This document shows, one piece after another, positions 44,428 to 55,649 of a DNA stretch of 64,000 nucleotides. Origin of the DNA: Peronospora farinosa (lineage: Eukaryota > Oomycota > Peronosporomycetes > Peronosporales > Peronosporaceae); assembly GCA_947646735.1 (NCBI GenBank), contig CANTFK010000072.1, positions 434,001 through 498,000 on the forward strand, given 5' to 3'. The stretch's first letter is position 1. Each line of letters begins with the position of its first letter. The notes under the pieces are model-generated. The model did not search any database. It had not been told where the DNA came from and was given only the letters and a program-made list of their open reading frames with translations. The translations under genes and the position numbers were made by a program.

Positions 44428-45730
44428 ATGGATTCGCAGCAGCAGCAGTTTGAGTCTGTCGTTTCTATTTCTACTAGAAACGACGCCATGGCTTGCTCAC
44501 CACCCTCTGCCTCAACCACTTCCGCTACTGTCGTCTCCACCCCCTCGATTTCGAATTCAATGGCTATGACCTCGGCTTTGCTTTCAAATGGACGTCCTCC
44601 GTTGCAGGACGCCTCAGCTTTAGAGATCGCCTATAGCACCATCTCTCCCAAGGTTGAACAGCCGCAGTACCCTATGCACATTAAACTTAACCTTATCGAC
44701 CAGAATCCGCTGACTTCTAGTCTCTCCACTAATGGCGACTCGACACCATGTGAGAGTCCTTATCCGATGGCTCCCATGACCCCTAGTGGGTACTCGTCCA
44801 GCGGTGGTGACTTGAGCAAAAAGCAGCGGCACAATTTGCGGGAGCAGAGGCGTATTTTGCGCATCAGTAATCAGTTTGATATTCTTCGTAACAAGCTTGA
44901 GACGGCAGGATACTCTTCTTCCAAAAAAGACAAGTACAGTGTACTTCAAGCTACGCTTGATTACATTTCGAACCTCGAGCGCAACCAGATTGGCGGCATA
45001 GCGATCCACCCGCAGATGCAGCACCACCTGCAGCACCCTTCGCCTCACCCGAATGGTGTTTCGCGTCAATTCCCATCTCCGTGCAGCGACTCGAGTGGTC
45101 GTTTGTCCATCTCGGCGCCGTCATCCGGCCACGCTGACAATAAAGGCCAAGCTTTCATGATCGACAGCATGCCATCTCCAATTCCAGCACTGTCCATGCC
45201 AGGGATGCAACATCAGACTTCGTACCCACTGGATATGGACAATATGTATGGCGGAGCTACAAATGGCGCTTCAAACGGGGATGTTAATGAGATTGAGGGT
45301 TCATCGGCTTCCTATCGCGACGTGTTTGCCAATAGTAGTATGCCTAGTCTCTTGGCGAAACTAGACGGCACCATTGTCGAAGCGAATGCGCTGTTCCTGG
45401 AGCTATGCTGCAAGAACATCGACGAGCTTCGGCTACATAGTCTCTACACAATGTGCACGGCTATGGAAGCACCCAAAATGTATGCCCTCGTGAGCAAGAT
45501 CCTCTCTTGCGAAATGGCGTCAGCGCAGAGAAAGATGATGTGGCATTTCTCGAGCACTGGCGACAGGAAGGTACGATGTTTGTCTTGGTTGCCAGTGTAG
45601 TGCATCTTTTATTCTGATCCTCAACCTTTGCTGGGTTGCATCTCTGCAGGTATTTGTGTCAGTTGCAATGGTGCACGATAGCATGCACCGCCCTGCCAAT
45701 CTGCATTGCAGCCTTCTGCCGCTGTCATGA
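44428..45730 (+). CDS. bHLH-PAS domain transcription factor (two exons)
   Basis: Exon 1 is 44428-45570 and exon 2 is 45650-45730, with a 79-nt intron (GTACGATG...CTCTGCAG). The spliced product is 407 residues. A Ser/Thr-rich N-terminus is followed by a basic helix-loop-helix (about residues 130-184: KKQRHNLREQRRILRISNQF, then the second helix YSVLQATLDYISNLE). A His/Pro/Ser linker follows, then a PAS-like domain from about residue 303 (SSMPSLLAKLDGTIVEANAL, ALFLELCCKNIDEL) whose last strand FVSVAMVHDS is supplied by exon 2. Without splicing the frame ends early at 45600 in the intron, so splicing is well supported. It should bind E-box-like DNA as a dimer in the nucleus; target genes are unknown. 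Confidence 0.8.
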
Positions 45731-47526
45731 TTTCCACTTTCAAAGTGGCTGTAGCGGACTGAGGCGAGCTCTTCTGTCAGCAGAGGCTTTTACTCACTGT
45801 GTGCTCACTCCACAAGTTGCTCGATGTGCAGATTTCTCAGCGCGCACATCTTGGCACGGGATGGAGTGGACGTTCGAATATGTATCATTTGCAAAGCAGC
45901 TAACTACGCGCAAGGCGGGTTAGTGAGGTGGAGACGATTTCATAGCTCCTGTTGTCCACCTCTGCATGTTTAGGCTTTATCTTTTACTTGAGCTGTACCA
46001 TACGAAGCCTCACCGCAACGATCGTGGCGAGTGAGGTTCACTGACAAGAAAGAGCAACCAGAATTAGCATATTAAAAGCACAAATGGGCGCTATTTATCA
46101 TTGACATGGTGCGGACCTCGCGTAAACTTCTTGTTCATACCAAATCAGACTCGAGCGTTTTGATTGCAGCCCTCACAGGAGTATTATTGTTGTGCGTTAG
46201 CTGACGCGCCGTCTACCGGCGAATGTGTCGGACTGTCGAACAAGTGGGTCGTCGCTCGGCAAACTCCTGCGGCGGCAAATGTACCCGCACATGCAAGTAA
46301 CCATCGTCGCTGTCCGAAGTCGTGTCGGGGTAGTTTAGAGCGCTAGCATTACATGGTACATCCGTGTTAATTAGCGTGCGATCGTATTGATATTTGATGG
46401 ACAAGGTGGTGCCGCACCTCGTTGAAGAAATAGGCTCCAACGCCCAGCAGTGTGATGGAACCGGTAAGGCGACAGCTACTTTGTGCAAGAGTAATGCAAG
46501 CGTTATCTTGCAAGAACAGATTGCAATCAATACGGGAAGGTGTGCTTACCCGAGGCAATCTTCCATCTTCGGCGCATCAATTGACATTGTTGCTGTCGAG
46601 AAAAAACACCTTGAACATTCTAACGGTTGTAAAGAATAATATGGTTGGTCAGGAAAGACACATGTACAAAGAAATTTTCTAGTTCAGTATTATGTTACAT
46701 GAGCTGCTAGTTCGGTTGAGATTGATGGCAGCAACGGCACAGCAGCGCGATTATATCTATCGTAACAATCGACTACCTTCCAGTTGCAGAGATAAGCTGC
46801 ACGGCTATTGGATCTAGATGTACGAGCACATGAAGCTGCGCACAAGATTGACGAATTTGCTTTACAGCTAGCATATTGACTGAAACACGCTTGATTGCAC
46901 TGATTAGCACGAAAACGCTCGCGCCGTTCAGTCACTGTTCGACGGTGAAGTGGGCTTTACCGACGTGTTTGCTGACGCACCTCGACTAGAATCCGAATAA
47001 TTATACTTTGTATATTCATTATGTGGGCACAAAAGTTGAGCAACTTCATACAGAAAGTCAGGGACGATAGCCCAACATAAGTGGATCACTACGACGCTCA
47101 CGCTTGAGAATAATTGCTTGCACGTCTAGGTGCACTTGAATGAGAACACGGCAAACACGAGTCGTCAACAATGATAATTTACCATGGTCAAGCTCCGCTC
47201 TCAGTGGCTGAGTACCACCTTCAACACGCTGTTGCTCTGTTGGTATTATTGCTCCAAGTTAGCTTAGCTAAGAGACACAAGTCTGGGGAGCGTAAGCTCT
47301 GCTTTGGATATGTAGAACATCTTCTCTTACTCCAGATACAAAATGAGCTAAGAGATTTATAAGAGCTACCTGTTTAACTACCTCTATTATGCGTTCTTAT
47401 AAGCTAGTTGTGCCTATCTAACTACCTTTTTCATGCGCTCCCATAGGCTAGTTGTGTGGAGGGGGCATATCTTGGTTCCAAAGCAAGCATCTCCATACAA
47501 AGGTCCTCTTAAAGTTAACAGTCAAA
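45731..47526. other. Long intergenic region with two doubtful minus-strand fragments
   Basis: I see no gene I would defend. On the minus strand 46558-46367 contains a hydrophobic piece, LTGSITLLGVGAYFFNEVRH, and the neighbouring frame 46530-46213 has DRTLINTDVPCNASALNYPD. Their order recalls an ERGIC/Erv41-46 N-terminus split by a frameshift. The segment 46935-46690 (minus) is Cys-rich (CNQACFSQYASCKA, CAASCART) but lacks an ATG. Both could be chance. The last ~100 bp before 47527 should hold the CCT2 promoter. Confidence 0.35.
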
Positions 47527-49107
47527 ATGCAGCAGGCTGTCCTTGACCCGGAGTCACAAGTGGAAAAAGGCGAGAATGCCCGTTTGTCATCATTTGTAGG
47601 TGCTATTGCCATTGCTGATATGGTAAAGACAACATTAGGCCCTAAGGGAATGGACAAAATCTTGCAGTCGATGGGCGGCCCCGACAAGAACATCTCGGTT
47701 ACCAACGATGGTGCCACAATCTTACGCAGCGTCTATGTGGATAATGCGGCTGCAAAGGTCCTTGTGGACATTGCTAAAACGCAGGATGAGGAGGTTGGTG
47801 ATGGCACTACGAGTGTCGCTGTTCTCTGTGGCGAATTATTACGCGAGGCCGAGAAACTCATTGACCAGCGTATTCATCCTCAAACCGTCATCGACGGTTG
47901 GCGTATCGCTCTAACCACAGCCAATGAGGCACTCGTAGCTTCGGCCAAGGACAACTCACATGATGCCGACAAGTTCCGTGAAGATCTTATAAACATTGCG
48001 CGCACGACTCTCAGTTCCAAGCTGCTGACTTACGAGAAGGACCATTTCGCCCAACTAGCGGTGGATGCCGTGCTACGTCTGCGTGGATCCAGCAATTTGG
48101 ACTACATCCAAATCATCAAAAAAGCCGGTGGCTCTCTCCGCGACTCGTACCTGGATGAAGGTTTTATCCTCGACAAAAAGATCGGTGTGGGACAGCCCAA
48201 GCGTATTGAAAATGCCAAAATTCTGGTGGCCAACACGGGAATGGACACGGACAAGATCAAGATCTACGGTGCGCGTGTCAAGGTGGACTCGATGGACAAG
48301 GTATCGGCAATTGAGGACGCTGAAAAGGCCAAAATGAAGGCCAAGGTGGAAAAGATTGCCAGCTTTGGCATCAATTGCTTCGTGAACCGACAACTTATCT
48401 ACAACTATCCCGAGCAGATTTTCTCGGACAAGGGCATCATGGCTATCGAGCACGCCGATTTCGACGGCATTGAGCACCTGGCTGCGGTCACGGGAGGCGA
48501 GATCGCGTCTACGTTTGACAACCCGGACGCAGTGCAAGTTGGTGAGTGCAAGTTGATCGAGGAAATTATTATCGGCGAGGACCGAATGCTGCGGTTTTCG
48601 GGCGTCAAAACGGGCACGGCCTGCTCTGTAGTGCTTCGCGGTGCCAGCTCACATCTACTGGACGAGGCTGAGCGCTCGCTTCACGATGCGCTGGCCGTGC
48701 TGACACAGACAGTCAAGCACTCGCAGACTGTAATGGGCGGCGGCTGCACGGAGGTACTGATGGCGCAGGCCATCGACAACAAGGCGCCGTCCGTGCCCGG
48801 CAAAAAGGCATTGGCAATGGAGGCATTCGCACGCGCACTGCGTCAGCTTCCAAGCATCATTGCTGACAACGGCGGATTTGACAGCACGGAACTGGTGACG
48901 CAGCTTCGCGCGGCACACCATCGTGGAGAGACGACAGCGGGTCTGGACATGCGCACTGGCTGCGTGGGCGACATGGAGTCGCTCGGCATCCGCGAAGCGC
49001 TTAAGAGCAAGACGCAAGTGCTGTTCTCAGCAGCCGAGGCCGCTGAGATGATTCTCAGGGTAGACGACATTATTAAGTGCGCGCCACGCCAGCGTCAGGG
49101 ACAGTAA
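47527..49107 (+). CDS. CCT2: T-complex protein 1 subunit beta (CCT2)
   Basis: The 526-residue protein aligns along its length with CCT2, a subunit of the hetero-oligomeric cytosolic chaperonin that folds actin, tubulin and other proteins using ATP. Visible signatures are [13 protein letters not shown] near the N-terminus, the ATP-binding [12 protein letters not shown] (about residue 90), [35 protein letters not shown] (a CCT2-specific stretch), [19 protein letters not shown] and [16 protein letters not shown]. The frame is open 25 codons further upstream, but the ATG at 47527 gives the family-like start. It has no intron in the window. An upstream non-coding or coding exon ending at the CAG at 47520 is possible. 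Confidence 0.95.
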   Translation: MQQAVLDPESQVEKGENARLSSFVGAIAIADMVKTTLGPKGMDKILQSMGGPDKNISVTNDGATILRSVYVDNAAAKVLVDIAKTQDEEVGDGTTSVAVLCGELLREAEKLIDQRIHPQTVIDGWRIALTTANEALVASAKDNSHDADKFREDLINIARTTLSSKLLTYEKDHFAQLAVDAVLRLRGSSNLDYIQIIKKAGGSLRDSYLDEGFILDKKIGVGQPKRIENAKILVANTGMDTDKIKIYGARVKVDSMDKVSAIEDAEKAKMKAKVEKIASFGINCFVNRQLIYNYPEQIFSDKGIMAIEHADFDGIEHLAAVTGGEIASTFDNPDAVQVGECKLIEEIIIGEDRMLRFSGVKTGTACSVVLRGASSHLLDEAERSLHDALAVLTQTVKHSQTVMGGGCTEVLMAQAIDNKAPSVPGKKALAMEAFARALRQLPSIIADNGGFDSTELVTQLRAAHHRGETTAGLDMRTGCVGDMESLGIREALKSKTQVLFSAAEAAEMILRVDDIIKCAPRQRQGQ

Positions 49108-49521
49108 GCGGCCGGATTTCTATTCAAACAAGGAGTAACGTTACGATCGGATAATGACGGTATGTGGCGCTAATATACGAGACCGCAAGTTAGTAGTACT
49201 AATTTGGAGCAAATATTGGGGTGGGGTGCATGCCTACCCAGTCGACCACTGCACAAGCAAATTAAGGTATCCGAGAAGGCTAAAAGGATGTGTTTTTTTC
49301 CCGTCTTGTGCATCCATTATTGAAAGCTCTGCAACCTTGAAGTCGAATGGCATCTGGACGTCGAAGAAGGCGGCGTCACGCAGCCCAATGCCTGTTCATC
49401 GTTCACGTCGCTTTCTTAGGAATGCGATACGTCATTTTTGGTGTAAAAAAATAACAACAAGTCTACGTTCTTGTTGTTATTTTTTGCAGGTAAAGGATGA
49501 TAAGATGTCACCACGCAAACC
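49108..49521. other. Intergenic, with a 16-bp hairpin
   Basis: This is the CCT2 3' flank. AAAAAATAACAACAAG (49446-49461) pairs exactly with CTTGTTGTTATTTTTT (49470-49485) across an 8-nt loop. The hairpin is bracketed by GTGTAAAA at 49441 and TTTTGCAGG at 49484-49490, so it could be the core of a tiny intron. A 123-codon open stretch from 49154 has no recognisable feature. Confidence 0.5.
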
Positions 49522-50115
49522 ATGACACTCCGACACCGACAGGTACTACTCAAGCAACCGCATCGTAAACGACGACGCGCTGACGTCGACTGCTCCGACA
49601 TGCACGATGTCATCAGCAACAGTGCCGGCAATGTCGATACAATGCCAGAAATCATAATGCCATCGAAGACTCCGCGAACCACCCCCACGTCTTCTCCAAC
49701 GACAACGGTGCCGGCAATTGACGCCACTAGCTCCCGAAACAACAGAATCGACAGCTCCTAGATCTACCTCGATAGCGTCAGCGGCGTTTTCGTGGAGCAA
49801 TCATCGAACGACATCAAGTCTCAACACAGCAGCGCCTATGGTGGACCCCTCTACTCGCCTGCGATGCCTCCCGAAGTGAACACGAGTACATCAAACTGTG
49901 TAGATTACGCAGACGGCGCAGGGGTGACGGCACCACGTCGTACACTACGTGGCCGTCCAGTCAGACAATTTTCTGTTTAAACTCCACCAATTCGCCAAAG
50001 GTACCAGCGTCATTGGCGTCAGAACTACATCGGTGGTCTTTATGCTCGTGTTGTTGTGTTCCTCAATGTCTTCTTGTGCGATGTGCAGCAGCGCTGCGGA
50101 AAACACCGAGTAAGT
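49522..50115 (+). pseudogene. Degraded coding remnant with in-frame stops
   Basis: A single frame stays coding-like for nearly 600 bp but is broken by TAG at 49759-49761 and TAA at 49978-49980. Part one is Thr/Ser/Pro rich (KTPRTTPTSSPTTTVPA). Part two ends APRRTLRGRPVRQFSV. Part three reads RQRYQRHWRQNYIGGLYARV with a hydrophobic VVVFLNVFL. A GTAAGTGA donor-like site follows at 50110. I cannot name the family. Confidence 0.3.
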
Positions 50116-52170
50116 GACGCTTCTTCACAAAGCTTATGATTGCCAAAAACAGAATCGGCTACTTGAGTTAAGCCATTCTCCTGCAGACACGGAGTAGCAG
50201 GTAATCACGGAACATTGTCGTTCCGGGCTCAATACCCGATGGTTCAGTCTATGAGACGATCCCATCATCGTCGCTTTCTCGCATTTAAGCTTTCTGGCCG
50301 AAATCCAGTTAGATGAGCATTCGCAGATCGTACAGTCTAGTGCGGTATGCCGTGTTCGAGGGCGGCGACCTTCACACACCCCTTTGATGTAATAACTTTC
50401 ACATATTGTGAGCTGGGCTTTGAGCCTACTAAGATCCTAGTAGCACTACACACTGATCTACTTGTAATCTCGAGCCCCTGGTGCTGCATCGTGACCTCAA
50501 AAAGCATAACATTGTACTCACGGAAGCTCTAGATGCAAGGATTTCCCGATTTTGGAGCTTTGCGAAAATGGAGTTGGAAGGCTTTTGGATTATTCCTGAG
50601 GTCATAATACGGTGACGTGTTTTCTTGTAGTGTCAGAGCAGAGCTGGACACGCACGAGCTGCTGCACTTCCATGTCAACAAACATAGTGACACGGGATGG
50701 TCCAGGCAGCTGAAGCCAGTCCGTGTTCCTGCAGAAGACGCGTATTCTTGGGCAGACTGTCTGTTCAGTTTTTTATGCCAAGAAGACACCACCAATGTTA
50801 CAGGTTGCAGCATTTTGAGCCACTTTAAAGACAAATAGCTCTTATTTGATCTACGTTTCGCGGTCGTGTGTGACCTAACACCACAACATGTAAGACTGTC
50901 TTTCCTTTAGTGCGGTTGAGGCAGTAGGTACCGACGCTGATCGTTTGTGACAGCTAAAGAGGAGCTGCATGGTCGAAGGGGAGCTGTATGGTCATGGATG
51001 TGAGAAGGTCCGGGTACAGGGAAAAAGTGCAGACCATGAACTACTTCGGAAATGGTGGTGAGGTCGTCTGGAAGTGACGCCAGATAACGTGATCCCATTT
51101 TCATATTTTAAGCGAGGAAGAAATGAGCAACCAGAGCCGCATGCGCGCGTTGGATTGGCTGGACGTCATCATAGACGCAGTGTCATTAGGCAATTAAGAT
51201 GGCATCATTAATGAGTGAAGTTGTGAAGACCTTTATGGGCTGTAGCGTATATCTGCGTGGCGTAGGAAAGCGAGTTGAGTGGACATGCAGACGATTGAAG
51301 TTGACGCGGTAATTTCTCTGGGCGGTAGCTGGGTAGATCACTCTTGCCTCCTTTTATGTGTGTCCAGCATTTGCTATGTACCAAAATATGATCCGGCAGA
51401 AGCACATGATCAGACAGAAGCGCATGATCAGACAGAATCATATAATCCGGACCAGTCTAAAAAAACGAGAGAAGATGCACGAGTACTTCCTCCATTTTAT
51501 TTGCGCTATCGACGCACTGGATCTAATTGCGTCCGAGTTATACACTACGTCGATTGGACCATGCAATGCTAAGAAAGAAAAAGCACGCTTTAAACTGCTT
51601 TCAAATAATGGTATAGTGTTAATTGTCCCAGAATTGAGTATTATGGTTGACTTTCTTAATGTTCTTGGCCCAATGTTCAACGTCTGGTACAACAAGTACA
51701 ACGTTCATCATGCATATACATGGAATACCGATCAGATTCACGGGACGTGGAAAGGGGCGTAGATACGCAGACGCCCCCATGGAGCTTTGTTGCATTATGT
51801 AGGACGTAGCCTCAAAGGCGTCGTGAGTGTTCATCAAGGCAGCGGCAGAAAGTAAGCGAAGCAATCAAGTGCAAATTCGTTGGATTTCTGCCAGAAGCTC
51901 TCTGACTGTGCAGCAAAATTGCTAAAGCAGCACATTTTACGACTTGTTCATGAACGGTCAAGTGTATCCTAGCTGCAGTAATCACTGTCAAGCCGGAATT
52001 GGCACTTCGTGTTTGTATGCTCCTAAAGTAAATGTCTCAAGGCCTTCGTGACACACAAACCTGTTGCGCCGCGGATCAGCGCGTTAAAGCCAATGGCTGA
52101 CGTTGCGAGGCAGTCAGTACCTCTAACACCTCACTTCCAAACTTTCACTCTGCACGTCAAGCATCTATCC
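50116..52170. other. Gene-poor stretch
   Basis: There is no confident gene. A 73-codon plus-strand stretch at 50617-50838 follows a TTTTCTTGTAG acceptor-like site, and a 101-codon minus-strand stretch overlaps it. A 134-codon plus-strand stretch at 51358-51762 begins in an 18-bp repeat (GATCAGACAGAAGC units, about 51389-51445). None has a recognisable domain. Confidence 0.4.
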
Positions 52171-52190
52171 CGATCATTTTACTCTTCCCA
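52171..52190 (+). promoter_or_regulatory. Oomycete-type Inr/FPR core promoter
   Basis: CGATCATTTTACTCTTCCCA fits the oomycete initiator (TCATTTT) with the adjoining flanking promoter region. Transcription starting here gives a 5' UTR of about 28 nt before the ATG at 52204, which decides that start over the longer upstream open frame. Confidence 0.6.
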
Positions 52191-52203
52191 TCCCCACTTT
52201 GCC

Positions 52204-53085
52204 ATGAAACTCGCTGCCATCGTCTCTGCTGCTGCTCTCGCTGCCGTCACCAAGGCGGACATGTGCGACGTGAAACCGCTCCAGGAGGTTCTGGTCTCGC
52301 CGGACACCAAAACGTGCGGTGAAGAGTCCGGTTACGTGGTGACCTCGCTCAAAACACCTACCGAAGCCCAGCTGAACGTCATGTGCCCCATCGCTGCCTG
52401 CCAATCGGTTCTGTCGCAGATCAAAAAGCTCGCCCCTAAGGAGTGCGAGCTAGGCGCCTTCTTGCTGTACGATGACCTGATCAACCCGATGACTGACTAC
52501 TGCAAACGTGCTGGCTCGTTGAATGATGGTCCTATGGGCCCGCCTGACACCACTGTGAAGTCCGATAACGCGTCTCCGAATCCCACGACTTCCAAAGTTA
52601 CGGAACCGGACTCGAAAGCCCCCACGACCTCGGACGACCATACGTATGCTTTTACGCCAGATGCTAAGGACGACACCGCTGTCAAGCGGGGCCCTGACTC
52701 GTCAGAAAATGGTAAGGAAACCGCCACTGTCAAGCAGACATCTGGCTCGCCAGAAAATGGCAAGGACGACGCCACTGTCAAGCAGGGCCCTACCTCGTCA
52801 GAAAATAGTAAGGACGACGCCACTGTCAAGCAGGGCCCTACCTCGTCAGAAAATGGTAAGAACGACGCCACTGTCAAGCAGACCACTTCCTTGCCAGATA
52901 ATAAGGACGACACTACCACTCCCACGCCAGATGCTTCGGACGACAACACTGTCAAGCCAGTTACTACCCCGACAGGTAACTCGGACGACGGCCCGGCCGA
53001 AACGACATCGGGCGCCACCAGTGTCAGTATGGTTGCCGTCTGGGCAGGTGTTTTCGTGGTCACCGTGACCACCACCATTCTCTAG
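52204..53085 (+). CDS. Elicitin-like protein with repeat-rich stalk and GPI-type C-terminus
   Basis: The 293-residue precursor has a signal peptide MKLAAIVSAAALAAVTKA, then an elicitin domain with six cysteines (MCDV, KTCGEE, VMCPIAAC, ECELGA, YCKRA), so three disulfides are expected. After about residue 118 comes a Thr/Ser/Pro/Asp-rich stalk with four ~20-residue repeats of the type DDATVKQGPTSSENGK (52684-52900), likely O-glycosylated. It ends in a hydrophobic segment after small residues (SVSMVAVWAGVFVVTVTTTI), the pattern of a GPI-anchor signal. Elicitins bind sterols and can trigger plant defence; the anchored, stalked forms are elicitin-like (ELL/INF-type) surface proteins. Whether this member binds sterol or is recognised by a plant is unknown. 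Confidence 0.88.
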   Translation: MKLAAIVSAAALAAVTKADMCDVKPLQEVLVSPDTKTCGEESGYVVTSLKTPTEAQLNVMCPIAACQSVLSQIKKLAPKECELGAFLLYDDLINPMTDYCKRAGSLNDGPMGPPDTTVKSDNASPNPTTSKVTEPDSKAPTTSDDHTYAFTPDAKDDTAVKRGPDSSENGKETATVKQTSGSPENGKDDATVKQGPTSSENSKDDATVKQGPTSSENGKNDATVKQTTSLPDNKDDTTTPTPDASDDNTVKPVTTPTGNSDDGPAETTSGATSVSMVAVWAGVFVVTVTTTIL

Positions 53086-53486
53086 GCGTTTAAGATTTTA
53101 ATTGAGGGATCATTAAAAAGAATTTGTAGTTTCCTTAATTTCAAACTGTATTGTTATGGGCTTGATGTGCTTGCTATACCGATATGTAGAGCGGGTCAAG
53201 AGGCTCTATGAAGCTTAACTTGGTAAAATTAAGGACAACATGTTTCATTTAAGTAAACAATTGTGGGGGGGGGGCAAGTCACTGCAGTGCGATGCCTTGT
53301 AAACGTAACGGCTAACATCATAAGTACGATGAAAGCAACATAAAAGCTGGTGTGGGGCCTGTAGCGCTATTATATGTAAATTTCCTATATGGACTATAGT
53401 CGAAGCTGCCTCAAAGAGCCTCGCTAAATCTACAGTGAATGAGGCGGAATATGAGGGCATGTTGCTGGGTTTTGACCTGTTGGAGC

Positions 53487-53719
53487 TGTTAAATGAAGAT
53501 TTGCATCTGGACACGAAAAGGTACGAGAGGCGGCTGGCGACACTGTTCTCCTAGCATGTAGATAGAGTAGACAAGGTGTTAGTGCACCAACCAACCAATT
53601 GAGTGGACAGGAAACTCACGGGGTGAGCGCAGCTTGGGGCACGCAAGTGACCGGGCTGAAGGTAAGCGAAAACATAATGTCAGAATCCTTTTTACTACAG
53701 TGTTAACGTATCACGAACA
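53487..53719 (+). repeat. Copia 5' LTR
   Basis: It starts TGTTAAATGAAG and ends TATCACGAACA. It differs from the 3' LTR at a G/A near 53521 and a C/A near 53714. Confidence 0.92.
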
Positions 53720-53731
53720 GGTTATGAGCCC
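53720..53731 (+). promoter_or_regulatory. Copia primer-binding site overlapping the gag start codon
   Basis: GGTTATGAGCCC is complementary to GGGCTCATAACC, the anticodon stem-loop of initiator methionine tRNA. This is the half-tRNA priming mode known from Copia elements. The ATG inside it (53724) opens the gag frame. Confidence 0.75.
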
Positions 53732-54668
53732 AAACGCCGATAACATCGACAACGCCACCGACACGGCACAGGCGCCGCCAGCCACCGGTCACGAAAGGGC
53801 CGTGACGGCGCCTGCCATGGTCGTTGACCCGCCAACCCACGAAAGGGGCGCGGACGTAAACGAGAGGATTCTTTAGATGCTGATGGGACTCGAAGGCCGC
53901 ATGGAGCGCATGGAGGCGTCCCAGATGCAGATTGACGAAAACGAACGACTCCGAGGAGCTATCGAGAGTGGACTTTTTACCTCTCTGCTCGGTCGCAACA
54001 TGGGCAACGCTGGCCCATTGCACCTGGACGCACTTGGGAACTCGCCACAGAGGCGACAAGTAGCGTCACCAGCGCATGCTGCGCACGTCGAACCGCTCGG
54101 GCCTCAATACGTCGCACCGGAACCGCGACAGCGCTTTCCAATGCAGCAGGCGCCGCAGCAAGAACAGCAGGCGGCGGGTCCTGCGCATCGAGTGCCGGAT
54201 GCGCGTCAGCGAAAGCTGACAATCAGGAAGTTCGACGGTAGCGAGCTGTACCATGGGCTCGGCTCCGACTTCCTTGACTGGGGGCGTACGTTTCTCCGAC
54301 AGGTAACGATGGCCCAGCACGCATGCGGCTTTGCCTGGTCTGAGGACGCCAAAGCAGACTTGCTTGGACACTACTTGAGCGGTACCGCAGAACGCTACTA
54401 CAACAAGCAGCTTGAGGTGTGGTGGACGCAACTACCGACGCTAGACCACGTCATGGAAAGGCTCCTGCAGACTTTCAAGACCACGATCACGGCATCGCAG
54501 TCGATACAGCTCTTTACGGCGCGTAAAGACTCGAAGCGAAGCTGGCCAGAGCACTATCTGTACTTGGTTGCAGTCAGCGACGCGTGCGGCGGTGCGGACC
54601 AACAGGTGCTCAACAACATCGTGCACTACGCGTCAGCAGACCTGAGCACAGTGCTCATGGCTAAGTAA
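53724..54668 (+). pseudogene. Copia gag
   Basis: The frame from ATG 53724 continues through an in-frame TAG (53874-53876) to a TAA at 54666-54668. Visible features are [20 protein letters not shown], a Gln/Pro/Ala-rich middle, and the Copia Gag core ([35 protein letters not shown]). The zinc knuckle follows after the TAA in the same frame. Gag forms the particle. Confidence 0.75.
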
Positions 54669-54689
54669 GACAACTCGCGGGTCGACCAT

Positions 54690-55649
54690 TTGTGCCAAGC
54701 TGAGGAGCTCGCACACTTCGCGCAGTCTGTGGAGGTCGAGTCGCGCAAGGGTCGTGCGCTCGGACGAGACGTTGTGGCTCACGTCGACGAGGCCTCAACG
54801 AAGAAAGAGACACTCACGTGTTTCGGGTGTGGCAAAGTTGGCCACATTAAAAGCGACTGTCGCAGCAAAGACAGGAAGAACCACGGTGAACGTCGTGTTA
54901 GAGTTGGTGCAGATCTGGTTCTGGCAATCAACGACGTCGGAGGCAAGAACAAGAGCCCGACACCCAACGGAAAGAGAACGGATCTGGTCCTCGATGTCGA
55001 AGATGCGAACGACAAGAAATGCGAATGGATCTTAGACAGTGGATCAAGTCGACACCTCGTGAACAACGATAGTCTGTTAGAGAATGCACGGGACTGCAGC
55101 CACGAATGCAACATGGCGGATGGAGAGACATTGTCGCTGTCAAAAGCTGGAAGCGTTCGACTATGTGTAATGGCAGGTGGAAAGGAGCGCACGGTCAAGC
55201 TCACCGACGTTTACCTTGCGACTCAACTCGAGCGCAACATTGTGTTGTACGGCAAACTCGAACTTAAGGGGTTCGGCCTGGTGTACGACGGTGCGACGCG
55301 CGCACTCGTCAAACGCAGCAACAGGGAAGTGCCCTTCGACTTGACAATGCTGAACAATGTACTCTACGTACAGACAGTGTCGCCATCCTGCGTTATAGGC
55401 ACGCCAGCTGACGTTCTTATGGCGATCTTGTCCGATGAAGCTATGGTGGACTCAACGTCAGACACGCAAAGTGGGACTCTCACGCATTTCACCAGCGGCT
55501 CCGACATCTGTCGTATGACACGGTGGAGCGAATGGCGAAGGATCTTGCGTCAGGAATCAAACTCACGGGCCGACGCAGACTCACGTGTCTGTCGTGTGCC
55601 GAAGGAAAGCAGACGAAGAATGCTCAATCGCGCAAAGACACTGGCATGA
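54690..55649 (+). pseudogene. Copia gag knuckle and protease
   Basis: The stretch begins with the CCHC knuckle CFGCGKVGHIKSDC, then a Copia protease (WILDSGSSRHLVNN, active-site DSG intact, and later LYGKLELKGFGLVYDG). The frame shifts near 55500, where the integrase zinc motif (HFHQRLGHLSYD) begins in another frame. Confidence 0.8.

Noticed and set aside
48073..49017. Long minus-strand frames across CCT2
   Set aside because: They are antisense shadows of a strongly conserved chaperonin gene with biased codons.
51389..51762. 134-codon plus-strand frame starting in an 18-bp repeat
   Set aside because: No recognisable domain, no clear promoter, and the start is inside the repeat; left as gene-poor sequence.
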